Shown here: positions 38,705 to 47,045 of the stretch, piece after piece | How positions within the stretch are numbered: position 1 is the stretch's first letter | How the letters are laid out: each line of letters starts with the position of its first letter | Source: DZBG01 sp049241565 | GTDB taxonomy: Bacteria; Bdellovibrionota; Bacteriovoracia; Bacteriovoracales; Bacteriovoracaceae | NCBI GenBank assembly: GCA_049241565.1 | Contig: JBMLQL010000054.1 | Coordinates: 45,952 to 109,951, forward strand | Direction of reading: 5' to 3' | Length of the DNA: 64,000 nucleotides | Made by a program: the position numbers and the translations under genes | Notes under the pieces: generated by a model | The model's database searches: none | Seen by the model: only the letters and a program-made list of their open reading frames with translations | Told to the model about the DNA's origin: nothing

Positions 38705-39408
38705 GCGGAAAGCTTATTCTTGTTCCGACACCGATTCATGAATCTCTCCCCCTGGAGCCTGTGGCCCAATCGATGCTTCTTGAAAATGCCCTTGATGAAA
38801 AAACAATTATTGCTGTGGAAGAACATAAAGTAGGACGCCAGCGCTGGTTAAAATGGGGACTTCCGAGAGAGAGTATTGAGCACTTTGTTTTATTTAATGA
38901 ACACACTTCTCTTAAAGAAATTCCTGAGCTTCTTAAAAAATTAAAGGCCGGCTTTAATATTTATTTGATGAGTGATGGTGGTCTTCCTGCCTTTTGTGAT
39001 CCTGGCCAGAAACTGATTGAGAGTTGTCACAAGCAAGGTATCAAAGTCACATCTACTCCTTTTCCAAATTCTATTGCCCTGGCGGTGAGTTTAAGTGGCT
39101 TTCCCCATGATACTTTTTATTTTGCTGGCTTTATTCCGCTAAAATCTCCAGAGCGTGAAGAAAGTTTAAAACGACTGGCCCAAAGTCCTGAGATGAGTAT
39201 TCTGATGGATACACCTTACCGCCTGAGTAAGATTTTGAGTGAGCTGCAAGAGCAGCTCTCTCCTCACCGTGAAATTTTTCTGGCCTCTGACCTCAATTCT
39301 CCTGAGGAGCTTCTTCTGAGAGGGCCTGTACAAACCATTATCAATTCCCTAAAACCCTCGGAAAAACGGGAGTTTATCCTCCTTATTGCCCCTCAGAAAA
39401 GACCCTGA
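38701..39408 (+). CDS. RsmI-like tetrapyrrole methylase family methyltransferase
   Basis: A 235-residue protein starting at GTG 38701. Segments shared with the RsmI/CobA SAM-methyltransferase fold are LILVPTPIHESLPLEPV (N-terminal loop), IIAVEEHKVGRQRWLKWG, IYLMSDGGLPAFCDPGQKLI and TPFPNSIALAVSLSGFPHDTFYFAGFIP. The last matches the 'pGpSA...AL..SGlp...F.FeGFlP' of RsmI. RsmI methylates C1402 of 16S rRNA at the ribose. This protein diverges at 'SDAG.P.iSDPG', here SDGGLPAFCDPG, so it may be a paralogue with another target. Confidence 0.8.
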   Translation: MSGKLILVPTPIHESLPLEPVAQSMLLENALDEKTIIAVEEHKVGRQRWLKWGLPRESIEHFVLFNEHTSLKEIPELLKKLKAGFNIYLMSDGGLPAFCDPGQKLIESCHKQGIKVTSTPFPNSIALAVSLSGFPHDTFYFAGFIPLKSPEREESLKRLAQSPEMSILMDTPYRLSKILSELQEQLSPHREIFLASDLNSPEELLLRGPVQTIINSLKPSEKREFILLIAPQKRP

Positions 39409-39514
39409 ACATCTTTGAGACGCTCTCCCTCTTTGTGCGTAGAGTTGTTATCATGACTCAGAGTGAAGAAAACCATGACTTTGAACCTCAAACTTGGTAG
39501 TTTCTGGGCCAATT

Positions 39515-40516
39515 ATGACTCATAAAAACATGGATATTTCGAACGCCGAAGTTCGTAAGAAAGACCATCTGGATTTAGCTCTCCAGTCACGGACAAGTGC
39601 CTCGCATTTGGATGGGCGTTTTTATTATGAGCCAGCTTTAGGTGTTCATCCCAAGACCGATCAAAAATCACCTACGACATTCTTAGGTCACTCTTTTGAT
39701 TTTCCTTTTTGGGTTTCGAGTATGACAGGGGGAACGGAAGCAGCCTTCACTATCAACTCAAATCTCGCCAGACTTTGTGCTGAATTTAATTTAGGAATGG
39801 GGTTAGGTTCGATTAGGCCTCTTTTAGATTCTAAAATACGCCTTAAAGATTTCGATTTTAGAAGAACCATAGGGGAGCGTCCATTTTACGCTAACCTTGG
39901 TGTGGCCCAATTAGAAGAGCTTCTTGTTTCAAAAGAATTAAATAAGCTTGAAGATATTTTAGAAGTTCTTCAGGTGAGTGGTCTTTTCATTCATCTTAAT
40001 CCTATGCAAGAGTGGTTTCAGCCTGAGGGAGATAGATTCTCTCGCAGCAGTCTTGAAACTATTCATGCCTACACTGAGATTTCAAAAACAAAAGTTATTG
40101 TGAAGGAAGTTGGACATGGAATGGGGCCAGGTACCATCGAGGCCCTCTTAAAGCTCAATATCCAAGGCATCGAATTTGGTGCCTTCGGGGGAACAAATTT
40201 TTCTGTCCTTGAGCAATACCGTAAACAAGATGTGGCCCTTGACCCGTTAAGCTATGTTGGGCACTCAGCTCTTGAGATGGTGGAATTTATCAACAAGCTT
40301 GAAACATCAAAAGAATTTATTATTTCAGGCGGGATTCAAACCGCCACTGATGCTTATTACCTTCAGGAATTATTGAAGGCCAATTCCGTTATCGGACTGG
40401 CCTCAGCTTGGTTAACACCGGCCCTTGAAGGATATGATTCACTAAAAACTTATTTTAAAAACTTCAGTCAGCAGTACATGATGTGTGAAGCTTTTTTAAA
40501 GCTTAAAAGGGAGTAG
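39515..40516 (+). CDS. fni: type 2 isopentenyl-diphosphate delta-isomerase (FMN-dependent)
   Basis: The product is about 333 residues from ATG 39515 (ATG 39530 also possible; ribosome sites are weak). Type 2 IDI features are RKKDHLDLAL at the start, FWVSSMTGGTEAAFTINSNLARLCAEFNLGMGLGSIRP (substrate/FMN loop), ANLGVAQL, VIVKEVGHGMGP, FGAFGGTNF and IISGGIQTATDAY (FMN phosphate site). It interconverts IPP and DMAPP using reduced FMN. It opens the mevalonate operon, two bases before the HMG-CoA reductase gene, matching the usual pairing of this isomerase with the mevalonate route. Confidence 0.92.
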   Translation: MTHKNMDISNAEVRKKDHLDLALQSRTSASHLDGRFYYEPALGVHPKTDQKSPTTFLGHSFDFPFWVSSMTGGTEAAFTINSNLARLCAEFNLGMGLGSIRPLLDSKIRLKDFDFRRTIGERPFYANLGVAQLEELLVSKELNKLEDILEVLQVSGLFIHLNPMQEWFQPEGDRFSRSSLETIHAYTEISKTKVIVKEVGHGMGPGTIEALLKLNIQGIEFGAFGGTNFSVLEQYRKQDVALDPLSYVGHSALEMVEFINKLETSKEFIISGGIQTATDAYYLQELLKANSVIGLASAWLTPALEGYDSLKTYFKNFSQQYMMCEAFLKLKRE

Positions 40517-40518
40517 TT

Positions 40519-41838
40519 GTGAGACCAATAAGTGGTTTTTCAAAAATGACCAAAGATGAAAAAATTAAATGGCTCTCTTCGCAATTTGAAGGGGAAGCCG
40601 CATCGCTTGTAAAAACGATGACTGATTTTTGGCATCAAGATCAATCTATTCAAAAAAAGTTTGATGAGTTTTCTGAGAATACTCTTACAAATTATTATTT
40701 ACCTTTTGGGATAGCCCCCAATTTCATGATTAATGAGAAACTCTACGCCATTCCCATGGTGATTGAAGAGAGTTCTGTCGTGGCCGCGGCGAGCTTGAGT
40801 GCCAAGTATTGGCTCTCTCGTGGTGGATTTAAGGCAAAAGTTCATTCGATGACAAAAGTCGGGCAAGTTCACTTCTTGTGGCAAGGTGATACAGAAAAGC
40901 TTCAAAGATTTTTTGAAACAAAAAAACAAGACTTAACTCAATCCGTTAAAGATCTTACTTTTAATATGGAAAAACGTGGGGGAGGGATTGAAGATCTCGA
41001 ACTCGTGGTGATGACTGATAAGATTGAAAATTATTATCAGTTAAAATTAAAGTGCCGCACTCAAGATGCCATGGGGGCTAATTTCATTAACTCCATTCTT
41101 GAAGAAATGAGTCGAGTTTGGAAGAGATTAGTCGGCCATGAAGCAAGTTTTCAACCCTTTGAGCGCGAGCTTGAAGTGGTGATGTGTATTCTCTCCAATT
41201 ATACTCCTGATTGTGTGGTGGAAGCTTGGGTAGATTGTCCTATTGAAGATCTTGGTGAGGTCAATGGCATGAGTGCCTCGGATTTTGCACGAAGATTTGC
41301 CACTGCAGTTAATATCGCTAAGGTGGACCCTTCTCGGGCCGTGACTCATAATAAAGGAATCATGAACGGAATCGATGCAGTGATTCTTGCGACAGGAAAT
41401 GATTTTAGAGCGGTTGAGGCCTGTGCTCATGCTTACGCTGCTAAGGACGGACAGTACCGATCTCTTAGTGATGTCAGTCTTGTAAATGGAAGTTTTAGAT
41501 TCTCACTTAAGCTTCCTCTGGCCTTAGGGACAGTGGGAGGGTTGACGACACTTCATCCTTTGGTGAAAACCTCTCTGGCCATTCTTGAAAATCCAAGTGC
41601 TGAAGAGTTGATGAAAATCACTGCCTGTATGGGACTGGCCCAAAATTTTGGGGCCGTGAAATCACTGGTGACGACAGGAATTCAAAAAGGGCATATGAAG
41701 CTTCATTTGCTAAATATTTTAACGAGACTTGGGGCCGATGATAATCAAGTGGAAGAAGCGAAAATCTTTTTCTCAGATAAAGTGGTCTCATTTACCGAAG
41801 TAAGAAATTTTCTACAATCAAATAATCTGGCCCAGTAG
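40519..41838 (+). CDS. mvaA: hydroxymethylglutaryl-CoA reductase, class II
   Basis: A 439-residue protein, start GTG 40519, two bases after the isomerase stop. Class II HMG-CoA reductase motifs are LPFGIAPNFMINEKLYAIPMVIEESSVVAAAS (with active-site Glu), DAMGANFINSILEEM, GNDFRAVEACAHAYA and LPLALGTVGGLTTLHPL. The Gly-x-x-x-Gly and His region near the end fits the bacterial, NAD(P)H-using form. It has no membrane anchor. Lengths of 420-440 are standard. It supplies mevalonate for the following kinases. HMG-CoA synthase is not in the window. Confidence 0.95.
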   Translation: MRPISGFSKMTKDEKIKWLSSQFEGEAASLVKTMTDFWHQDQSIQKKFDEFSENTLTNYYLPFGIAPNFMINEKLYAIPMVIEESSVVAAASLSAKYWLSRGGFKAKVHSMTKVGQVHFLWQGDTEKLQRFFETKKQDLTQSVKDLTFNMEKRGGGIEDLELVVMTDKIENYYQLKLKCRTQDAMGANFINSILEEMSRVWKRLVGHEASFQPFERELEVVMCILSNYTPDCVVEAWVDCPIEDLGEVNGMSASDFARRFATAVNIAKVDPSRAVTHNKGIMNGIDAVILATGNDFRAVEACAHAYAAKDGQYRSLSDVSLVNGSFRFSLKLPLALGTVGGLTTLHPLVKTSLAILENPSAEELMKITACMGLAQNFGAVKSLVTTGIQKGHMKLHLLNILTRLGADDNQVEEAKIFFSDKVVSFTEVRNFLQSNNLAQ

Positions 41839-41850
41839 GAGCTCTGTTTT

Positions 41851-42795
41851 ATGCGCGATCAATATTTTTATGGGCATGGAAAATTACTTTTAAGTGGTGA
41901 GTACTTGGTTCTTGATGGGGCACAGTCCCTCGCACTTCCTACGACAGTTGGGCAGTCGATGACCATTAAGTATCGTCAATCTTACCAACCGACATTGAAC
42001 TGGAAATCAACAGATCACTCAGGGAAAGTATGGTTTGAATCAGATTTTGAATTTTGGCATTTTAATCCCATTCGAAAAACTGACGAAGAAAAACAATTAT
42101 TCATTCAAAAAGTTCTTAAGGCCGTTCGTACACTTAACCCTCATTTTCTTCGTGATGATGTGGATGTTTTTGTCGAAACTAAACTAGAATTTCCCATTGA
42201 TTGGGGTCTAGGGTCTAGTTCAACTCTTCTTTATAATATTGCTCAGTGGGCCTATGTGAGTCCTTTTGAACTACTTAAAAGAAGCCTTGGGGGATCTGGT
42301 TATGATGTGGCCTGCGCTCAATCCATGGGACCCATCCATTATCAACTGATTGATCAGAAGCCTCAGTGGTCTATGGCCAGTTTTGATCCTAAGTTTAAAG
42401 ATAATCTTTTCTTTATTTATCTTGGAAAGAAGCAAGACTCTCAAGCGGCGGTGGCGAGCTATCGTGGGCAGAAGATTGAAAATAAAAAATCTTATATTGA
42501 TCAGATCTCACTTATTACTAAAGAGATGACAACGACGGGAGAGATTTCAAGCTTTAACCGTCTTATCGTTGAGCATGAAAAAATCATGTCTGAAGTATTA
42601 GGTGTTCCAACGATCAAAGAGCAACGTTTCTCTGATTATTGGGGAGAGGTCAAGTCCCTTGGAGCTTGGGGTGGAGACTTTGTTCTTGTGACAAGTGAAA
42701 GAGAGTTTTCTGAGACCCGTGATTATTTTGTGAGTAAGGGATTAGAAACAATTATTCCTTTTGAAGAAATTGTTCATCGTGGGAAATTAAACTAG
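41851..42795 (+). CDS. GHMP kinase of the GYDIA type (probable phosphomevalonate or mevalonate kinase)
   Basis: A 314-residue protein. GHMP motif 1 is YGHGKLLLSGEYLVLDGA, motif 2 (ATP loop) is FPIDWGLGSSSTLLYNIAQWA, and the GYDIA-like segment is SLGGSGYDVACAQSMGPI. C-terminal motif 3 is weak (LGAWGGDFVLVT). GYDIA-group kinases are encoded in mevalonate clusters of Bacteroidetes and some Proteobacteria. By elimination, with a mevalonate kinase and the decarboxylase both downstream, it is the best candidate for the phosphomevalonate step. Twelve bases after mvaA and eight before mvaD. Confidence 0.8.
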   Translation: MRDQYFYGHGKLLLSGEYLVLDGAQSLALPTTVGQSMTIKYRQSYQPTLNWKSTDHSGKVWFESDFEFWHFNPIRKTDEEKQLFIQKVLKAVRTLNPHFLRDDVDVFVETKLEFPIDWGLGSSSTLLYNIAQWAYVSPFELLKRSLGGSGYDVACAQSMGPIHYQLIDQKPQWSMASFDPKFKDNLFFIYLGKKQDSQAAVASYRGQKIENKKSYIDQISLITKEMTTTGEISSFNRLIVEHEKIMSEVLGVPTIKEQRFSDYWGEVKSLGAWGGDFVLVTSEREFSETRDYFVSKGLETIIPFEEIVHRGKLN

Positions 42796-42803
42796 GAATT
42801 TCC

Positions 42804-43865
42804 ATGAATAGTATTCTTTCTCAGCTAGCTCATTCAGCTCTTCAAGATGAAAAAAAAGCCAAGTGGCAAGCTCCTTCTAATATTGCTCTGATTAAGTATT
42901 GGGGAAAGCTCGGGCCACAAATTCCGGCCAATCCTAGTTTGAGTCTTACTCTCTCGCGTAGTTTAAGTGAAACCACACTCATCTGTACTCCTTCTGAGAA
43001 AATGGACGTGAGCTTTGAATTTGAAGGGAAGAATCATCCTAAGTTTGCGCAGAAAATGGAGAGCTTTCTTGTAGGTCTCTCTACTGAATGGGCATTTTTA
43101 AAAAAAATAAAATTTAGTATCTTTTCAAAAAATACTTTCCCTCATTCCGCTGGTATCGCTTCAAGCGCCTCAGGAATGGCGGCTTTTTGTCTGTGTCTTT
43201 TAGATATTATTTATCAAATGAATAATCTTCCGAAAGATGAGCTTTTTTATATTCGGGCCAGTCATCTGTCTCGTCTTGGATCTGGAAGTGCTTGTCGCTC
43301 TCTCTATGGAGGGCTAGTGGAGTGGGGGCAAAGCCCAGTTGATCAGTCTTATAGTGATACTCATGCCACTCCAATAAAAATGTCGATTCATCCAGAGTTC
43401 TCTCATTTGCAAGATGCTATTCTTATCGTTTCAAGCGAAGAGAAGCCAGTCTCTTCCCGTGAAGGGCACGGGAGAATGGGAGATCATCTTTTTTCTTCGA
43501 TAAGATTTTCTCAGGCAAAAAGTCATTTTGAGCAGATTCTTAAAGGCCTAAAGACTGGAGACTGGACTATTGTGGGGCCTATTATCGAAAGTGAGGCCCT
43601 CTCACTTCATGCCATGATGATGACCTCACCAGAACCCTATATTTTGTTAAAACCAAAAACTCTCGAACTTATTCAACTCATAAAACACTTTAGAGAGGAG
43701 AGTCGGCTTCCAGTTTATTTTACGATAGACGCCGGCCCCAATCTTCATGTGATTTATCCTGAGTCGGTGAAGGCCAAAGTTCAAACATTTCTTGAAAATG
43801 AGGCCAGACCACTTGTGGAAGCTATTATTTTTGATGAAGAAGGCCATGGCCCCCAAGTATGTTAG
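42804..43865 (+). CDS. mvaD: diphosphomevalonate decarboxylase
   Basis: A 353-residue GHMP-fold enzyme. It has the diagnostic KWQAPSNIALIKYWGKLG (residues 20-37, with the catalytic Lys), PANPSLSLTLS, TFPHSAGIASSASGMAAFCLCL (ATP loop) and LSRLGSGSACRSLYGGLVEWG (with Arg), then YFTIDAGPNLHVIYPE holding the catalytic Asp. It converts mevalonate diphosphate to IPP. 'WGK' and 'GSACRS' separate it from ordinary kinases. It overlaps the next gene by seven bases. Confidence 0.95.
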   Translation: MNSILSQLAHSALQDEKKAKWQAPSNIALIKYWGKLGPQIPANPSLSLTLSRSLSETTLICTPSEKMDVSFEFEGKNHPKFAQKMESFLVGLSTEWAFLKKIKFSIFSKNTFPHSAGIASSASGMAAFCLCLLDIIYQMNNLPKDELFYIRASHLSRLGSGSACRSLYGGLVEWGQSPVDQSYSDTHATPIKMSIHPEFSHLQDAILIVSSEEKPVSSREGHGRMGDHLFSSIRFSQAKSHFEQILKGLKTGDWTIVGPIIESEALSLHAMMMTSPEPYILLKPKTLELIQLIKHFREESRLPVYFTIDAGPNLHVIYPESVKAKVQTFLENEARPLVEAIIFDEEGHGPQVC

Positions 43866-44734
43866 GTTATCCTTCTAAGATTCTTCTTTTTGGTGAATAT
43901 ACAGTTCTTAATGGATCGAGGGCCCTGGCCATTCCATGGTATGAATACTCAGGGGATTGGAGTCATCAAAAATGGACTCAATCTGAGGCAGAATCTTGCT
44001 ATCAATCTTTAAAGGAATTTGCGATCAAACACCCTTTGACAAATATCGATGGAGCTCGTCTTCTTGATGATATTCAAAATGGCCTTTGGTTTGATTCTTC
44101 TATTCCTCAAGGACAAGGACTGGGAAGTTCTGGGGCCTTAGTGGCCGCGATCTATCAGCGATATGGAAACTTTAAAAATAAAAGTCTTATTGAAATAAAA
44201 AATGATTTAGGCCAGTTGGAGAGTTATTTCCATGGCTCAAGTTCTGGTCTGGATCCGTTAGTGAGTTTTCTTCAGAAGCCACTGCTTATTCATTCACCTG
44301 ATGAAATTGAAGTTCTTGAGAAGAGACCTTCATTGCCTGTGAGCTTTTTGGTGGATACCAAACAAGAACGCAAGGCCGGACCACTGATTGAAATATATAA
44401 ACGTAAAATCTTAGATCCCTCATTCAAAAAAGGCGTGGCCGAAAATTTGGTTTTTGCAGTGACGTCGGCGGTAGACACCCTTCTTGAAGGAAATATGGAA
44501 AAGTTTTTTCACCATACCTGGTTGATCTCACGGTTCCAGTGGGATGATTTTAAAGAAATGATTCCGGCTGAAGTTCACGGAATTTGGAAACAAGGCCTAG
44601 ACCAAGGTGATTTTGTCCTCAAATTATGCGGCGCAGGTGGGGGCGGGCATATTTTAGGGTTTTCAAAAAATAATAGTTTTGAGACGCTAGCCCCATTGAT
44701 TACTAATTTTGAATTGAAGGAATTAAAGCTATGA
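43859..44734 (+). CDS. mvk: mevalonate kinase (GHMP family)
   Basis: A 291-residue protein. Motif 1 is PSKILLFGEYTVLNGSRALAIP. Motif 2 is SIPQGQGLGSSGALVAAIYQRY. FHGSSSGLDPLVSFL carries the Asp expected for phosphoryl transfer, and motif 3 is LCGAGGGGHILGFS. The 'HGSSSGLDPL' segment is the mark of mevalonate kinases. It is slightly shorter than most (300-330). ATG overlaps mvaD by seven bases and its stop overlaps the glucoamylase start by four, so the operon is translationally linked. Confidence 0.88.
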   Translation: MLGYPSKILLFGEYTVLNGSRALAIPWYEYSGDWSHQKWTQSEAESCYQSLKEFAIKHPLTNIDGARLLDDIQNGLWFDSSIPQGQGLGSSGALVAAIYQRYGNFKNKSLIEIKNDLGQLESYFHGSSSGLDPLVSFLQKPLLIHSPDEIEVLEKRPSLPVSFLVDTKQERKAGPLIEIYKRKILDPSFKKGVAENLVFAVTSAVDTLLEGNMEKFFHHTWLISRFQWDDFKEMIPAEVHGIWKQGLDQGDFVLKLCGAGGGGHILGFSKNNSFETLAPLITNFELKELKL

Positions 44735-45981
44735 AACTCGCTCTTATCCTCTTATTGGTCCCACTTTTAAGCTACGCCATGCCCTCAAAGCAGGAACAAT
44801 TAAAATATTCATTAAAAAGTATTATCGCTAACGCTACGATGCCAGATGTGAAACCAGGAATGGTTGTGGCCTCACCGTCAAAGAGCGATCCTAATTATTA
44901 TTATGACTGGGTTCGTGATACGGCCCTGACTTATTCTGCTCTTGTGGATTACTACGCTCTTAAAAAAGATTCAAAAATTTTGAGTATGATTAAAGACTGG
45001 GTTCAGTCAGAGTCAGATCGTCAGAATAAGTGGTCACTGACTGGTCTTGGTGAGCCTAAATATAATATCGATGGAACTTCATTTGATGGTCCATGGGGAC
45101 GTCCACAGAATGATGGACCGGCCCTTCGTGCACTGGCGATGATCAAGTTTGCTCGCATTCAGCTCGCCAATAATGATACTGACTATGTAATCAAAAAACT
45201 TTATCGCGGTATTTTACCTGCGGACTCAGTGATTAAAAAAGATCTCGAGTACACGGCCTATCATTGGGACGAGGCAAGCTTTGATCTGTGGGAAGAAGAG
45301 AAAGGGATGCACTTCTATACTCTTATCGCTCAGTATACCGCCCTGAAAGAAGGGGCAGCACTCGCTTCTGAATTATTAGATGAAGGAGCGGCCCAGTTTT
45401 ATAAAGAAGAAGCTTTTAAGATTAAAAATTATATCACAAGAACTTTTCATGATGATGTTATTGGAATCAAGGCCACTGTCGATAAAGTAGGAGGCGGTCT
45501 TTATTATAAATCATCAAATATTGATGTGGCCGTTCTTCTAGGTCTTCTTCATAACTATCCTTACCAAGATATTTATAAATTTAATGATGCTCGTGTAAAA
45601 AAATATATCGATGCCCTGAAAAATTCATTTGAAGTGGCCTATACGCTCAACCATAAGAATACCACTCCAGCTGTGGCCATCGGAAGATACCCAGAGGATC
45701 GTTATGACGGATACGGAACAAACGGAACAGGTAACCCATGGTTTTTGGCCACGGCCGGCCTTGGTGAGTACTACTGTCATCTTCAGAAAACCATTGGTAA
45801 AAAGAGCTATGCGGACTTAATCGAAGCTCAGTTCCAAATGGTCATTTATCACTCTGACCGTCTAGGTCATCTGTCTGAGCAGTTCAACCGTGACAACGGC
45901 ATCATGCAAGGAGCGAGAGACTTGACTTGGTCATACTCAAGCTTTCTCACCGCCATGATGAGATGCGGTCTTGTTAAATAA
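44731..45981 (+). CDS. secreted glycoside hydrolase family 15 glucoamylase
   Basis: A 416-residue protein with a signal peptide (MKLALILLLVPLLSYA). The (alpha/alpha)6-barrel motifs of GH15 are YYYDWVRDTALTYSAL (57-72), WGRPQNDGPALRALAMI, DLWEEEKGMHFYTLIAQYTAL (general acid Glu region) and LSEQFNRDNGIMQGARDLTWSYSSF (general base Glu). It should release glucose from alpha-1,4-glucans in the periplasm or outside. No starch-binding domain. ATG overlaps the mevalonate kinase stop (ATGA), so it is expressed with an isoprenoid operon despite no obvious metabolic link. Confidence 0.92.
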   Translation: MKLALILLLVPLLSYAMPSKQEQLKYSLKSIIANATMPDVKPGMVVASPSKSDPNYYYDWVRDTALTYSALVDYYALKKDSKILSMIKDWVQSESDRQNKWSLTGLGEPKYNIDGTSFDGPWGRPQNDGPALRALAMIKFARIQLANNDTDYVIKKLYRGILPADSVIKKDLEYTAYHWDEASFDLWEEEKGMHFYTLIAQYTALKEGAALASELLDEGAAQFYKEEAFKIKNYITRTFHDDVIGIKATVDKVGGGLYYKSSNIDVAVLLGLLHNYPYQDIYKFNDARVKKYIDALKNSFEVAYTLNHKNTTPAVAIGRYPEDRYDGYGTNGTGNPWFLATAGLGEYYCHLQKTIGKKSYADLIEAQFQMVIYHSDRLGHLSEQFNRDNGIMQGARDLTWSYSSFLTAMMRCGLVK

Positions 45982-45990
45982 AATTTGAAA

Positions 45991-46845
45991 TTATTGTTCT
46001 TGCAGTGGAGCTTCATCGCTTTTAATAAGTGAGAGCTTCACTGAATACGACATCGATTTTGCCGGCATAAATTCAAAGTTTTCATCTTTGCTTGAACGTG
46101 TTTTCCAGTCTTGAGAAACCATCGAAGCTTTCGCGATTTTTTTATCCATCGACATTCCGGCCTCTAGAGCAGGACGAATAGATTCAAACAGACCAAGCTT
46201 CGATTGAATACGTTGAACCGGCGCTTGATTGGCAATTGAAGAGAGAAGATCGTTTACTACTTCTGCTCTCGACGTGGAGTCATAGGTTGTCGCTACAAAT
46301 CCACTGGCCAATAATTCTTCAGACTTGATTCCAAGTCCACTCATCACCCAGTGACGGGCCTTTGAGGGAGCAATAAGAGTAGAGAGAAAGCTCATCCCAC
46401 CGGCAGCAGGAACGAGTCCATAATGAGCGTGATTAAAGCGAACTGTTGAGTTTACTGAGCAGATTCTGATATCAGCGCCAATAGCAAACTCAGAGGCAAA
46501 AAGCTGAGAGCCTTCACCAAGATCCACAATCACAGTTTGTGGAAGTTGCATCATCGCAAAAACAATTTTACTGAGTTTTGTATTAATTTTATCCAGTTGT
46601 GCCGAAGTCATATCTGTTAGTCTTTCCACTTCAAGGCCACTCGAGAAAAATGAAGTGGAAGAATTAATAAAGATTGAATTGATTTCAACACGAGTCGTAC
46701 ACCAAGCAAGAATAGACTCAAGCTCAAACAACATCTCAGTCCTGAAGGCGTTTCCCCAGTCAGCACGATTCAAAGTAATGAAGAGAGTTTTTGTTGATTT
46801 CTCAAGTCTTGTTGAGAGTGTCGTGTAGTTGAAAAGAGAATTCAT
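45991..46845 (-). CDS. enoyl-CoA hydratase/isomerase (crotonase) family protein
   Basis: About 284 residues from ATG 46845 (AAGGAAGG upstream; a TTG precedes it by one codon). Crotonase-fold features are LFITLNRADWGNAFRTEMLFEL, SSGLEVERLTD (oxyanion hole 1), and FAIGADIRICSVNSTVRFNHAHYGLVPAAGGMSFL (oxyanion hole 2 and catalytic region). 'NHAHYGLVPAAGG' has Val-Pro-Ala where hydratases carry a catalytic Glu, so a hydratase reaction is doubtful. It ends in an unusual 60-residue charged tail. Substrate unknown. Monocistronic, convergent with the glucoamylase gene. Confidence 0.8.
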   Translation of the reverse strand: MNSLFNYTTLSTRLEKSTKTLFITLNRADWGNAFRTEMLFELESILAWCTTRVEINSIFINSSTSFFSSGLEVERLTDMTSAQLDKINTKLSKIVFAMMQLPQTVIVDLGEGSQLFASEFAIGADIRICSVNSTVRFNHAHYGLVPAAGGMSFLSTLIAPSKARHWVMSGLGIKSEELLASGFVATTYDSTSRAEVVNDLLSSIANQAPVQRIQSKLGLFESIRPALEAGMSMDKKIAKASMVSQDWKTRSSKDENFEFMPAKSMSYSVKLSLIKSDEAPLQEQ

Positions 46846-47045
46846 CAATTACCTTCCTTGGCCATTGCTTCATTAAAGATTTCAGTCGTTAGTTTGTGCT
46901 TTTTTCAATCCATGAAAGAAGTCACAGATACATTGTTTCAAATTTTTTGTATGGTCGTCAAAGGGTAAAAATTGAGAAAAAGATGGGGTATAAAATCAGG
47001 AGGTTAGATCGAATCCTGAGTAAAATATTCCTCTCTGTTATGTGC

